Source: Paracidovorax oryzae ATCC 19882
GTDB taxonomy: Bacteria > Pseudomonadota > Gammaproteobacteria > Burkholderiales > Burkholderiaceae_C
Assembly: GCF_000687165.1 (NCBI RefSeq)
Contig: NZ_JMKU01000002.1
Coordinates: forward strand, 62,001-126,000
Reading direction: 5' to 3'
Length of the DNA: 64,000 bases
The notes beneath the pieces were generated by a model that did no database searches, was not told where the DNA came from, and worked only from the letters and a program-made list of their open reading frames with translations. A program made the position numbers and the translations under genes. This document shows positions 32,427 to 41,886 of the stretch, piece after piece. Every line of letters begins with the position of its first letter. Position 1 is the stretch's first letter.

Positions 32427-34319
32427 ATGACTCCATCCACCGCCACCCCCGACCTGATCCTGCGCAACGGCCGCTTCACCACGCTGGACCGCGCCAACCC
32501 GACGGCGAGCGCCGTCGCCATCGCCCAGGGACGCTTCACGCAGGTCGGCGGCGACCGCGAGGTGATGGCGCTGGCCGGGCCGCAGACGCGGGTGATCGAC
32601 CTGGGCGGGCGCAGCGTGCTGCCGGGGCTGATCGACAACCACCTGCACATCATCCGCGGCGGGCTGAACTTCAACATGGAGTTGCGCTGGGACGGGGTGA
32701 AGAGCCTGGCCGATGCGATGGCGATGCTCAAGCGGCAGGTGGACGTGACGCCCGCGCCGCAGTGGGTGCGGGTGGTGGGCGGCTTCACCGAGCACCAGTT
32801 CGTGGAAAAGCGCCTGCCCACGCTGGCGGAGCTGAACGCGGTGGCGCCGGACACGCCGGTGTTCATCCTGCACCTGTACGACCGCGCGCTGCTCAACGGC
32901 GCCGCGTTGCGCGCCGTGGGCTACGGCCGCGACACGCCCGCGCCGCCCGGCGGCGAGATCGTGCGCGACAGCGCGGGCAACCCGACGGGCCTGCTGCTGG
33001 CCAAGCCGAATGCGGCCATCCTGTACGCCACGCTGGCCAAGGGGCCGAAGCTGCCGCACGAGTACCAGGTGAATTCCACGCGGCATTTCATGCGCGAGCT
33101 CAACCGCCTGGGCGTGACCGGCGCGATCGACGCGGGCGGCGGCATGCAGAACTATCCCGACGACTACGCGGTGATCCAGGAGCTGGCCGATGCCGATCAG
33201 CTCACGATCCGCCTGGCCTACAACCTGTTCACGCAGAAGGCCAAAGAGGAGAAGGCCGACTTCCTGCACTGGACGGCCACGTCCCAGTACAAGCAGGGCA
33301 CGGATTACTTCCGCCACAACGGCGCGGGTGAGATGCTGGTGTTCTCTGCCGCGGATTTCGAGGATTTCCGGCAGCCGCGCCCCGAGCTGGCGCCGGAGAT
33401 GGAGGGCGAACTGGAAGAGGTGGTGCGCATCCTGGCGCAGAACCGCTGGCCCTGGCGCATGCACGCCACCTACGACGAGACCATCGACCGCGCGCTCGAT
33501 GTGTTCGAGAAGGTCAACCAGGACACGCCGCTGGCCGGCCTGAACTGGTTCTTCGACCACGCCGAGACCATCTCGGAGAAGTCCATCGACCGCATCGCGG
33601 CCCTGGGCGGCGGCGTGGCCGTGCAGCACCGCATGGCCTACCAGGGCGAGTATTTCGTGGAGCGCTACGGCGCGGCCGCGGCCGAGGCCACGCCGCCGGT
33701 CCGGCGCATGCTGGAGAAGGGCGTTCAAGTCTCCGCCGGCACCGATGCCACCCGCGTCGCGAGCTACAACCCCTGGGTGTCGCTGTCGTGGCTGGTGACC
33801 GGCAAGACGGTGGGCGGCCTGCAGATCACGCCGCAGCGCAACTGCCTGACCCGCGACCAGGCGCTGCGCATGTGGACCGAGAACGTCACCTGGTTCAGCA
33901 ATGAGGTCGGCAAGAAGGGCCGCATCGAGGCGGGCCAGCTGGCGGACCTGGTCGTTCCCGACCGCGACTTCTTCGCCTGCGCCGAATCCGAGATCGCCGA
34001 CACCACGGCCCTGCTCACCGTGGTGGGCGGCAAGGTGGTCTATGGCGCGGGTGATTTCGCCCGCTTCGACGAAGGCGCGCCGCCGCCGGCCATGCCCGAC
34101 TGGTCGCCGGTGCGCACCTTCCGCGGCTACGGCGCATGGGGCGTGCAGGAGGGCGCGCCGCTGCAGGCGGTGATGCGCAACGCGGCGGCGAGCTGCGGCT
34201 GTGCCAGCAACTGCCACCTGCACGGCCACGCGCATGCCACGGCCTGGAGCAGCAAGCTGCCCGTGTCCGACCTGAAGGGCTTCTGGGGCGCGCTGGGCTG
34301 CGCCTGCTGGGCGGTGTGA
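32427..34319 (+). CDS. YtcJ-type amidohydrolase with Cys/His-rich tail
   Basis: A 630-residue metal-dependent amidohydrolase. Metal ligands are seen in LPGLIDNHLHII near residue 65, in ATYDETIDRALDVF, FFDHAETISE, and in AGTDATRVAS near residue 440. The last 50 residues are unusual: CGCASNCHLHGHAHA and, at the extreme end, GCACWAV, giving five cysteines and four histidines that could bind metal. No signal peptide is present. It follows the isochorismatase-like gene and precedes DoxX, suggesting one operon for breakdown of an amide or ester. Confidence 0.88.
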   Translation: MTPSTATPDLILRNGRFTTLDRANPTASAVAIAQGRFTQVGGDREVMALAGPQTRVIDLGGRSVLPGLIDNHLHIIRGGLNFNMELRWDGVKSLADAMAMLKRQVDVTPAPQWVRVVGGFTEHQFVEKRLPTLAELNAVAPDTPVFILHLYDRALLNGAALRAVGYGRDTPAPPGGEIVRDSAGNPTGLLLAKPNAAILYATLAKGPKLPHEYQVNSTRHFMRELNRLGVTGAIDAGGGMQNYPDDYAVIQELADADQLTIRLAYNLFTQKAKEEKADFLHWTATSQYKQGTDYFRHNGAGEMLVFSAADFEDFRQPRPELAPEMEGELEEVVRILAQNRWPWRMHATYDETIDRALDVFEKVNQDTPLAGLNWFFDHAETISEKSIDRIAALGGGVAVQHRMAYQGEYFVERYGAAAAEATPPVRRMLEKGVQVSAGTDATRVASYNPWVSLSWLVTGKTVGGLQITPQRNCLTRDQALRMWTENVTWFSNEVGKKGRIEAGQLADLVVPDRDFFACAESEIADTTALLTVVGGKVVYGAGDFARFDEGAPPPAMPDWSPVRTFRGYGAWGVQEGAPLQAVMRNAAASCGCASNCHLHGHAHATAWSSKLPVSDLKGFWGALGCACWAV

Positions 34320-34329
34320 GGTGGGCGGG

Positions 34330-34731
34330 ATGCTGCATGCCGCGGCCGCCGCCTCCTGGGTGCAGCCGCTGGCCCTGCTGTGCCTGTGCGCGGCCTACCT
34401 GCAGGGCGGATGGGACAAGGCCCGCGACTTCCGCGGCGCGGTGGCCGAAATGCGCCGCTTCGGCCTGGCGCCGGCCGGGCCCATCGCCCTGGCCACCATC
34501 GCGCTGCAGTTCGGCGCACCGGCCCTGATCCTGTCGGGCTGGTACCGCTGGGCGGGGGCGCTGGCGCTGGCCGGTTTCACCGCCGCCGCGGCTTTTCTGG
34601 CGGACCGTTTCTGGACGCAGGCGCAGCCCGAGCGGCAGCGCAGCGCCAATGCATTCTTCGAACACTGGGGCCTGGTGGGCGGCATGCTGCTCGTCGCCTG
34701 GCACGACCTGGGAGGCCACCATGCCGGATAA
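34330..34731 (+). CDS. DoxX-family membrane protein
   Basis: A 133-residue membrane protein with four hydrophobic segments; GWDKARDFRGAVAEMRRFGL and a C-terminal FFEHWGLVGGMLLVAW fit the DoxX family. DoxX proteins are linked to thiosulfate oxidation, redox protection or simply unknown roles. The start chosen is ATG 34330, with GAGGTG about seven bases upstream; a GTG at 34321 is the alternative. It overlaps the MFS gene by 11 nt. Confidence 0.75.
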   Translation: MLHAAAAASWVQPLALLCLCAAYLQGGWDKARDFRGAVAEMRRFGLAPAGPIALATIALQFGAPALILSGWYRWAGALALAGFTAAAAFLADRFWTQAQPERQRSANAFFEHWGLVGGMLLVAWHDLGGHHAG

Positions 34732-36397
34732 CCACACGACCGCCAAAGCATCGGGCAGCTTCGCGCCGCTCGCCATTCCCGTCTTCGCCGTGCTGTGGGC
34801 CGCCACGGTGCTGGGCAACATCGGCAGCTTCATGCGCGACGTGGCCAGCGCCTGGATGGTGACGGAGCTGTCCTCCAGCCCCGCGGCCGTGGCGCTGATC
34901 CAGACGGCGGCCACGCTGCCCGTCTTCCTGCTGGCGATTCCCGCGGGCGTGCTGTCCGACATCCTGGACCGCCGCCGCTTCCTGATCGGCGTGCAGGTGC
35001 TGCTGGGCGCCGTCAGCGGCACGCTGCTGGTGCTGGCCCACACGCAGGCGCTGACGGTGGAGTGGCTGGTGGCGCTCACCTTCGTGGGCGGCATCGGCGC
35101 GGCGCTGATGGGCCCGACCTGGCAGTCCATCGTGCCCGAGCTGGTGCCGCGCAGCGAGCTCAAGAGCGCCGTGGCGCTGAATTCGCTGGGCATCAACATC
35201 GCCCGCGCCATCGGGCCGGCCGCGGGGGGCCTGCTGCTGGCGAGCTTCGGCGCGGCGGCAGCCTACGGGCTCGACGTGCTGAGCTATGTGTTCGTGATCG
35301 CCGCGCTGCTGTGGTGGAAGCGCCCGCAGGCCGAGGCCTCGGCGCTGAACGAGCAGTTCTTCGGCGCCTTCCGGGCCGGCGTGCGCTATACCCGCGCCAG
35401 CCGCGAGCTGCAGGTGGTGTTGCTGCGCGCAGCGGTGTTCTTCCTGTTCGCCAGTTCCGTCTGGGCGCTGCTGCCGCTGGTGGCGCGCCGCATGCTGGGC
35501 GGCACGGCCGGCTTCTACGGCGTGATGCTGGGCGCCGTGGGGGCGGGCGCCATCCTGGGCGCGGTGCTGCTGCCGCAGTTGCGCAGGCGCCTGGACACCG
35601 ACGGGCTGGTGCTGCTGGCCTCGGCCGTCACGGCGGTGGTGATGGGCGTGCTGGCCCTGGCGCCGCCGCAGTGGGCCGCCGTGGCGCTGATGCTGGTGCT
35701 GGGCCTGGGCTGGATCATCGCGCTGACCACGCTCAACGGCGTGGCCCAGGCGGTGCTGCCCAACTGGGTGCGGGGCCGCGGGCTGGCCATCTACCTGATG
35801 GTGTTCAACGGCGCCATGGCGCTGGGCAGCCTGGGCTGGGGCCTGGTGGCGGGCCGGCTGGGCCTGCCGGCCACGCTGCTGGCCGGGGCGGCCGGGCTGG
35901 TGGTGGTGTCGCTGGTCTTCCACCGCGTGAAGCTGCCCACGGGCGAAGCCGACCTGCAGCCGTCCAACCACTGGCCCGAGCCGCTGTTGGCCGAGCCCGT
36001 GGCGCATGACCGCGGCCCCGTGATGGTGCAGGTCGAATACCGCGTGCGGCGGCACGACCTGCCCGCCTTCCTGCAGGCCATGCAGCACGTGGCCCGCGAG
36101 CGCCGCCGCGACGGGGCCTATGCCTGGGGCGTGGCCGAGCACAGCGGGGAGCCGGGGCGGGTGATCGAGTGGTTCCTGGTCGAATCGTGGGCGGAGCATT
36201 TGCGGCAGCACCGCCGCGTCTCGCGGGCCGACGCCGACCAGCAGGCCGAGGCACGGCGCTTCCACATCGGGCCGGAGGCCCCGGTGGTGCACCACTTCCT
36301 GGCGCTGGACCCACGCCGTCCCGGTGCTCCGGTGCCGCAAGACCTGGCCACGGACGGGCACGGCCACGGCCATGCCGGCAGCGGCGGGGCGGGCTGA
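34721..36397 (+). CDS. EntS-like MFS transporter with C-terminal ABM-type domain
   Basis: A 558-residue protein. Residues about 15-410 are an MFS_3 (EntS-like) transporter with 12 helices, the motif GVLSDILDRRRFL after helix 2 and GPTWQSIVPELV. Residues about 425-530 (GPVMVQVEYRVRRHDLPAFL to HHFLALDP) form a soluble antibiotic-biosynthesis-monooxygenase-like domain, which is normal for this subfamily. The tail is His/Gly-rich. It ends the pirin-amidohydrolase set and may export a product of it. Confidence 0.85.
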   Translation: MPDNHTTAKASGSFAPLAIPVFAVLWAATVLGNIGSFMRDVASAWMVTELSSSPAAVALIQTAATLPVFLLAIPAGVLSDILDRRRFLIGVQVLLGAVSGTLLVLAHTQALTVEWLVALTFVGGIGAALMGPTWQSIVPELVPRSELKSAVALNSLGINIARAIGPAAGGLLLASFGAAAAYGLDVLSYVFVIAALLWWKRPQAEASALNEQFFGAFRAGVRYTRASRELQVVLLRAAVFFLFASSVWALLPLVARRMLGGTAGFYGVMLGAVGAGAILGAVLLPQLRRRLDTDGLVLLASAVTAVVMGVLALAPPQWAAVALMLVLGLGWIIALTTLNGVAQAVLPNWVRGRGLAIYLMVFNGAMALGSLGWGLVAGRLGLPATLLAGAAGLVVVSLVFHRVKLPTGEADLQPSNHWPEPLLAEPVAHDRGPVMVQVEYRVRRHDLPAFLQAMQHVARERRRDGAYAWGVAEHSGEPGRVIEWFLVESWAEHLRQHRRVSRADADQQAEARRFHIGPEAPVVHHFLALDPRRPGAPVPQDLATDGHGHGHAGSGGAG

Positions 36398-36590
36398 CCG
36401 GTCTTGAGACGGAGCTGGACCTTTTCTTGCTTGCGGTTGCCCGGCCGTCCGGAAACACGGTCCGGAGCCGGGCGTGCAGTCCGGGGCCTGCGGATGTGTC
36501 GCCATTTGGTAACGACATAATCCGCCCGCCGAAAACTGTGCCCGCAGAGGCGGCGCTTCATGAATCCTTCACCCGAGCAGCGATTGAAAC

Positions 36591-39500
36591 ATGCAGAATC
36601 TGCCGTTTCCATCACATTGCCTTCATTTTTTTGTGACGCCCCCCGCCGATAGATTGCTGATCGCCCTGTCCGGGCGCCCGATGGTGCTGGACTGGGACGG
36701 GGCCAGGCCGCTCCAGTTCAAATACCGCAAGAGCACCGCCCTGCTGGGCTATCTGATCGGGCAGGCCCGGCGCGAGGTGCGGCGGGAACTGCTGGCGCAA
36801 TGGCTGTGGCCCGATCTCGATACGCAGGCCGGGCGAGCCAACCTGCGGGTGGTGCTGGCCGACCTGCAGGCCCAGTGGCGGCAGCTGGCGCTGCCCGGGA
36901 CGATCCGCGTGGAGCGCGACTGGATCATGTACCAGCCCGCTGCGGGGCTGTGTGCCGACCTGGAGATCCGCACGTCGCCGCACCTGCTCGACGCCATCGA
37001 GGGAGAGCTGCCCGCGGACTGGATCTTCGCCCTGCAGTCCGAGCCCGCCGACTGGCTGGCGGGGGCCGACGAGGGCGCGTCGGAGGAGTTCCGCGAGTGG
37101 CTCGGCGTGCAGCGCCAGCGGATGGAGGCGGTCCGCAGCGACCGGGAGGTGCCCGCCCCGGCGGCGGCCGCGCTGCCCGCCGTGCCGGCCGGCAGCGGGG
37201 CCGAGGGATGCGCCGATGTGGCCGCGATCACGCTGCTGCGCGTGCAACTGGCGGACGTGGATGCCAGCGACCGCCACCCCAGCACGCCCGAAATGGACGC
37301 CCTGGTCGATGCCCTGAAGGCGGAGGTGCAGCGCTTCGACGGCGTGGTGCTGGCGACCGACGATGCCGGCTGCACGCTGGGCTTCGGCGTGGACAGCCGC
37401 CACACCGGGCAGCGCTGGCAGGCGCTGCGCTGCGCGGCCGCTCTGGCGGCCATGATGCCCCCCGGCCGCGCTTTGAGCGCGGGCGCCACCCATGGCTGGG
37501 TGCTGCTGGACCGCGCGCCGCAGTGGCACGCCGTGGGCTGGCGCATGCGCCTGGCCGAGCGGCTGGCCCAGCGGGCCGAGCCGGGCGAAATCGTCTGCGA
37601 CGAGAGCATGGCCGACATGGCGCCCAGCTTCGGGTGCCGGCCCCTGGGCACCCAGCGCTTTCGCGGCATGGGCCGTGAATTCACGCTTTTCGGCTGCCGG
37701 CTGGACCAGCGGGAAGCGCGGCTGCCACCCGGGGGTGATTTCGCCGGCAGCAGCTTTTTCGGGCGGCAGGCGCTCGTCGCCTCGCTGCTGCAGACCCTCC
37801 GGGCCCCTGCAGGCGCCGGTCCGCTGGCGGTCTGCCTGAGCGGCGAGCCGGGCGTCGGCAAGACGCGCACCGCGTGGGAGTGCGCCCGGTGCTGGCTGGA
37901 GCAGGGCGGCGTGGTGTGGATGGCGGCCCTGCCGGAAGGCGCCGGCACGCCGTGGCGCGCCCTGCACGACCTGCTGGCCGGCATGCTCGCGGGCCGCGAC
38001 GATGCGGGCGGCGTGGATCTTCCGCCACCGGCACGGCAGGCGCTGATGGCCTTCCTGGAAACGCGCAACGTGGGCCGGCGACAGCGCGCCGACCTGGCCG
38101 ACGGGCTGGGCCGGCTGCTGCCGGGCCAGGGCGCGGGGCCGGTGCTGGTCGTGGTGGACGACGCGCAATGGCTCGATCCCGCCTCGGCCGAATTTTTGCT
38201 GCCGCTGGCGCAGCAGCAGCCGCAACTGCGCTGGCTGCTGAACCGCCGTGCGGATACGCCCCAGCCGCTGCCCATCCCGGGCCTGCAGGAGATCGCGCTC
38301 GCCCCGCTGGACGACGACGCCGCGCGCGAGGTGCTGCGCAGCCTGCCGGACGGCCCGGGCCTCACGCCCGAAGCCGTGCGCGGGCGCGTCGCCAGCGCGC
38401 GCGGGCTGCCTCTGTACCTGCTGGCGGGGTCGATCCACCCGGACGGCGCCAGCCATTTCAACGAGTTCTGCCACGCCCTGCTCAACCGGCTGGGCCCGCT
38501 GCGCGAGGGCATGGAGGTGGCGGCCGTGCTGGGCATGCTGTTCTCGCGCGACGACCTGGCGCACCTGTGCGGCGAGGCCCTGGCGGCCGACGCCTTGGAA
38601 GGCGGCATCCGCGCGGGGCTTGTCGTTGCGCGGGGGCTGGGCCATGCGGCCTTCTTCCATGCGCGGCTGCGCGAATACGTGCTGTCGGCCATGCGGCCCG
38701 AACAGTTGCAGCGCCATGCCCGCCGAGCGGCCGGCCGCGCGGCGCAGCAGGGCCAGCATGCCCGCGCGGCAGGGCTGCTGGAGCAGGCCGGCGACCCCGC
38801 GGCCGCTGCCGAAGCCTGGTACCGCGCGGCGCGGCAGGCCGTGGCCGAGGACGACATGGCCGCCGCCTGCGACAGCTGCGCCCGCCTGGCGGCACTGGGG
38901 TACTTTCCCGGGCCGGCCGGCATCGAGGCGCGCATCCTGCACGGGCGCTGCCTGATCGCGCGCCACGGCTACGGCTCGGACCAGGCGCATGCGGTGGTGC
39001 AGGAGCTCGGCCGCATTCCGCTGCCCCCCTCGCTCGATCCGGAGCTGATGTTCGACATGCAGATGCTGGCCTATCTCGGGTCCAGCTCGCAGGGCTATGT
39101 CCATGGGCTGGACCATGCGCACCGGCTGCAGGCGATGGCCCGCAGCCCCGCGCAGCATTTCGCCGCCGCCTGGGCGATGGGCAACACGCTGTTCTGGCTG
39201 GGGCGCTTCGAGGAGGCGCGCGGCTGGTTCGAGGCCAACCGGCGCATGGGCCGGGCGCTGGAGCTGCACGAGCGCATGGCGCACCTCATGTCCGACCTGG
39301 CCGTGTTCTCTGGCGCCCAGCTGGCCTGGCTGCTGTGGTTCGTCGGCGAGGACGCCCTGTCGCGCGAGACCATCGAGCAGGCCCGGGCGGAGGCGCTGCA
39401 GTCGGCCACGCGGCAGGACCTGTGCATCGTCCAGTGCTTCCATGCCCTGGTGGCCTGGTGCCGCCGGGACCCGCCGGCCATGCTGGCGACGGCCGAAGTC

Positions 39501-39938
39501 GCCTGGACGGTGGCCGAGCTCGAGGGCCTGCAATTCTGGTACGGACTGGCCGGCATGCTGATCGTGCTGGCGCGGGCCCACGCCGGTCTGCCGGTGGATC
39601 TCGCGGCGGTGACCTCCGGCACGACGGCCCTGCAGGTCGGCTACCGGGCCGCAGCCACCACGGAGGCCTGGTTCGGCATCTCCGTGCTCTGCGCGACCGG
39701 CAACCCGTCCGGCGCGCTGGCCCTGGCCGAGCAGGCGCTGGCCGCCGCGCACCTGAGCGAACACCAGTATTGCTGCATGGACATCTGGCGGCTCAAGGCC
39801 GAGGCCCTGTCGGGGCTGGGCCGGCCGGAAGAGGCCGTGGCAGCGGGCCGGCAGGCGGCGGCGCTGGCCCGGCAGGCAGGAGCGCACGGGTGGCTCGCGC
39901 AATGGGGCGGCACGCTGCCCCCACCAAGCCGGCCCTGA
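36591..39938 (+). CDS. SARP/STAND-type transcriptional regulator with cyclase-like domain
   Basis: A 1115-residue regulator. Residues about 20-130 form a SARP-like winged helix (YRKSTALLGYLIGQARREV, then LLAQWLWPDLDTQAGRANLR). Residues about 205-375 look like a class III nucleotide cyclase homology domain but lack the obvious metal aspartates. Residues about 385-600 are a STAND/AAA ATPase with Walker A GEPGVGKT (418-425) and Walker B VLVVVDDAQW (518-527). The rest is alpha-helical and TPR-like. This layout resembles AfsR- and MalT-type signal integrators. It lies 180 bp upstream of the pilus operon, whose promoter has SARP-style repeats, so it is the likely activator. The start codon has no clear ribosome site. 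Confidence 0.8.
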   Translation: MQNLPFPSHCLHFFVTPPADRLLIALSGRPMVLDWDGARPLQFKYRKSTALLGYLIGQARREVRRELLAQWLWPDLDTQAGRANLRVVLADLQAQWRQLALPGTIRVERDWIMYQPAAGLCADLEIRTSPHLLDAIEGELPADWIFALQSEPADWLAGADEGASEEFREWLGVQRQRMEAVRSDREVPAPAAAALPAVPAGSGAEGCADVAAITLLRVQLADVDASDRHPSTPEMDALVDALKAEVQRFDGVVLATDDAGCTLGFGVDSRHTGQRWQALRCAAALAAMMPPGRALSAGATHGWVLLDRAPQWHAVGWRMRLAERLAQRAEPGEIVCDESMADMAPSFGCRPLGTQRFRGMGREFTLFGCRLDQREARLPPGGDFAGSSFFGRQALVASLLQTLRAPAGAGPLAVCLSGEPGVGKTRTAWECARCWLEQGGVVWMAALPEGAGTPWRALHDLLAGMLAGRDDAGGVDLPPPARQALMAFLETRNVGRRQRADLADGLGRLLPGQGAGPVLVVVDDAQWLDPASAEFLLPLAQQQPQLRWLLNRRADTPQPLPIPGLQEIALAPLDDDAAREVLRSLPDGPGLTPEAVRGRVASARGLPLYLLAGSIHPDGASHFNEFCHALLNRLGPLREGMEVAAVLGMLFSRDDLAHLCGEALAADALEGGIRAGLVVARGLGHAAFFHARLREYVLSAMRPEQLQRHARRAAGRAAQQGQHARAAGLLEQAGDPAAAAEAWYRAARQAVAEDDMAAACDSCARLAALGYFPGPAGIEARILHGRCLIARHGYGSDQAHAVVQELGRIPLPPSLDPELMFDMQMLAYLGSSSQGYVHGLDHAHRLQAMARSPAQHFAAAWAMGNTLFWLGRFEEARGWFEANRRMGRALELHERMAHLMSDLAVFSGAQLAWLLWFVGEDALSRETIEQARAEALQSATRQDLCIVQCFHALVAWCRRDPPAMLATAEVAWTVAELEGLQFWYGLAGMLIVLARAHAGLPVDLAAVTSGTTALQVGYRAAATTEAWFGISVLCATGNPSGALALAEQALAAAHLSEHQYCCMDIWRLKAEALSGLGRPEEAVAAGRQAAALARQAGAHGWLAQWGGTLPPPSRP

Positions 39939-40032
39939 CCCGTACTTGTCGCCTGGCGATGCAAGGCCAGGCAATTGCAAGGGATTACGGCAAAACGCGG
40001 CTGTGGCCTACAAATAACACTTTGAAACTGTT

Positions 40033-40064
40033 CTAACGGTCTGCTAACGGTGCCCTCCTAGCAT
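40033..40064 (+). promoter_or_regulatory. 11-bp-period direct repeats plus -10 before the pilus operon
   Basis: CTAACGGT occurs at 40033-40040 and exactly again at 40044-40051, an 11-bp period. Seven bases later TAGCAT (40059-40064) is a -10-like hexamer, and no good -35 is present at 17 bp. Direct repeats of 11-bp period placed about 8 bp before -10 are the known layout of SARP-activated promoters. The first pilin ATG is at 40118. Confidence 0.6.
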
Positions 40065-40117
40065 GCGACCCGTCCCGGCTTTTCGGGATGCCGATCCATC
40101 CCGACCAGAGGGTACGC

Positions 40118-40975
40118 ATGTCTGCACACCTTATTTCCCGCCGCGCCGGCCGTGCCGCCCGTGCGGGCCTTCCCCATCGCCTCCAGCAGGGTTTCACCCT
40201 GGTGGAAATGGCCATCGTCCTGGCCGTCATCGGCCTGATCATCGGCGCCATCGCCATCGGCAAGGACGTCCAGCGCAACGCCGAGTACACCAAGATCAAA
40301 AACAAGTTCATCGACCAGTGGGAGCAGGCGTACAACGCCTACTACCAGCGCACAGGCGTGGTGCCGGGCGATTCGCAGACCGCGCCGCGGCTGATGGTCA
40401 ATGGGGCGAACTATGCCGGTGCCTCGGGGGTGATGTCCGGTGGCGACATGTCGGGCGTGACGGCACCTGGAGCCATCTGCCACGGTGCGGCTGGTCCGAA
40501 CATGACGCGGACCATGCAGGGCGCTGGCGCCGCCGAGGGGGTTGCCAATCCCTTCGACCTGCGCCTGCTGATGAACCAGGCCGGCGTGCGCATGCCGCCC
40601 GGCCGCGCGGAAGGGTCCGAAGACCGTTACGTATACCTCGACACCAACGGCAACCCGCAGGAAATCCAGGTCTGCTTCCAGTGGAACAGGCCCGGAAGCC
40701 CCGAGAACTCGGGCAACGTGATGGTGATCACGGGCCTCACGCCCGACCTGGCCCGCATGCTGGACCAGATGATCGACGGCAAGCCGGACGCGCAGGAAGG
40801 GCGATTCCGCCAGCAGGGCATCGGCAACGGCACGGCCAACACCGCCGGCGTGGAATGGGGCGCCAACAACACCTACCAGGATGGTGCGACGGGAGCGACC
40901 GCCACCGCCGCCGGCCGTACGCAGGACGAAGACCAGGTGATCCGCATGGTCGCCATCTACAAGATGAACCAGTGA
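40118..40975 (+). CDS. type IV prepilin-like protein 1 (major-pilin candidate)
   Basis: A 285-residue prepilin. A basic leader ends QQG, followed by FTLVEMAIVLAVIGLIIGAI with glutamate at +5, the class III signal cut and methylated by a prepilin peptidase (none encoded in the window). The globular part contains GKDVQRNAEY, TGVVPGD and GLTPDLARMLDQMIDGKPD, shared with the genes at 41002 and 57460. It is first in the 16-gene operon after the candidate promoter, consistent with a major pilin, but 285 residues is large for one. The start is ATG 40118; the ATG at 40088 would lengthen the leader. Confidence 0.85.
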   Translation: MSAHLISRRAGRAARAGLPHRLQQGFTLVEMAIVLAVIGLIIGAIAIGKDVQRNAEYTKIKNKFIDQWEQAYNAYYQRTGVVPGDSQTAPRLMVNGANYAGASGVMSGGDMSGVTAPGAICHGAAGPNMTRTMQGAGAAEGVANPFDLRLLMNQAGVRMPPGRAEGSEDRYVYLDTNGNPQEIQVCFQWNRPGSPENSGNVMVITGLTPDLARMLDQMIDGKPDAQEGRFRQQGIGNGTANTAGVEWGANNTYQDGATGATATAAGRTQDEDQVIRMVAIYKMNQ

Positions 40976-41001
40976 TGCACGCCACCGCCCGAGGACCCAT
41001 C

Positions 41002-41886
41002 ATGCGCCCCTGCCGCTCCCCGCTCGCCCGCCGCATCCAGCGCGGTTTCACGCTGGTCGAAATGGCCATCGTGCTGGCCGTCATCGGCCTGATCATCGGC
41101 GCCATCGCCATCGCCAAGGATGTGCAGCGCAACGCCGAATACCAGAAGATCGCCAACAAGTTCGCCTACCAGTGGAAGGCGGCCTACGACCAGTACTACC
41201 AGCGCAACGGCGGTGTGATCGGCGACTGCCAGCAGGCGCCGACCTACATGGTCAACGGCTCGGAAACCTCTTTCGGCGGTGCGGCCGCCGTGTGCAACCG
41301 CGCGGGCGGGGCCGCCAAGGCCGGCATTCCCGAGAACTTCACCAACACCGGCCTGAAGGTCTGCAACGGCCAGGGCTATGCCAAGGACCAGGTGGGCGAT
41401 GGCGACGCAGCCCTCGCCACGCAGAACCTGCGCGAGCTGTTCAACCGCATCGGCGTGCGCATGCCGCCCGGCCGCGGCGAGGGGCAGGAAGACCGCTATC
41501 TGTACCAGGACAGCAACGGCAACGCGGCCGAGCTGCAGGTCTGCTTCCAGTGGAACCCGCCGGGCACCGCCAGCGGCGCCGGCAACGTGATGGTGCTGCG
41601 CGGGCTCACGCCCGACCTGGCCCGCTTCCTGGACCAGGTGATCGACGGCAAGCCGGACTCGCGCGAAGGCCGCTTCCGCATCCAGGGGCGCACGGCGCAC
41701 GCCGCCGCGGGCGATGCCAATGCACCCGGCACCGCCTGGGAGGCCAACAACACGATCGCCAGCAAAATCCAGGCGCAGGACACCGCCACGGGCCCGGCCA
41801 ATGCCGGTGCCGCCACCACGACGGGCCGCCAGTACGACGAGGACCGCGTGGTGCTGCTGACGGCCCACTGGATCATGGAAGAGTGA
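41002..41886 (+). CDS. type IV prepilin-like protein 2
   Basis: A 294-residue paralogue of prepilin 1, with leader IQRG followed by FTLVEMAIVLAVIGLIIGAI (E at +5), KDVQRNAEYQK, and GLTPDLARFLDQVIDGKPD. It has four extra cysteines in its middle (GDCQQAP, AAVCNRAG, LKVCNGQG, QVCFQW) that may form disulfides. The start was put at ATG 41002, which has GAGGA six bases upstream; ATG 40975 overlapping the previous stop is an alternative. Likely a second or minor pilin. Confidence 0.85.
   Translation: MRPCRSPLARRIQRGFTLVEMAIVLAVIGLIIGAIAIAKDVQRNAEYQKIANKFAYQWKAAYDQYYQRNGGVIGDCQQAPTYMVNGSETSFGGAAAVCNRAGGAAKAGIPENFTNTGLKVCNGQGYAKDQVGDGDAALATQNLRELFNRIGVRMPPGRGEGQEDRYLYQDSNGNAAELQVCFQWNPPGTASGAGNVMVLRGLTPDLARFLDQVIDGKPDSREGRFRIQGRTAHAAAGDANAPGTAWEANNTIASKIQAQDTATGPANAGAATTTGRQYDEDRVVLLTAHWIMEE

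Noticed and set aside
34721-36397. MFS transporter fused to a monooxygenase-like domain as a novel fusion
   Set aside because: EntS-like MFS_3 proteins with this C-terminal domain are an established subfamily.
36612-39980. A 1122-codon open frame on the minus strand
   Set aside because: It is antisense to the SARP/STAND regulator. Its composition is dominated by Arg, Gly, His and Gln as expected of a GC-rich shadow, while the plus-strand reading has clear Walker motifs.
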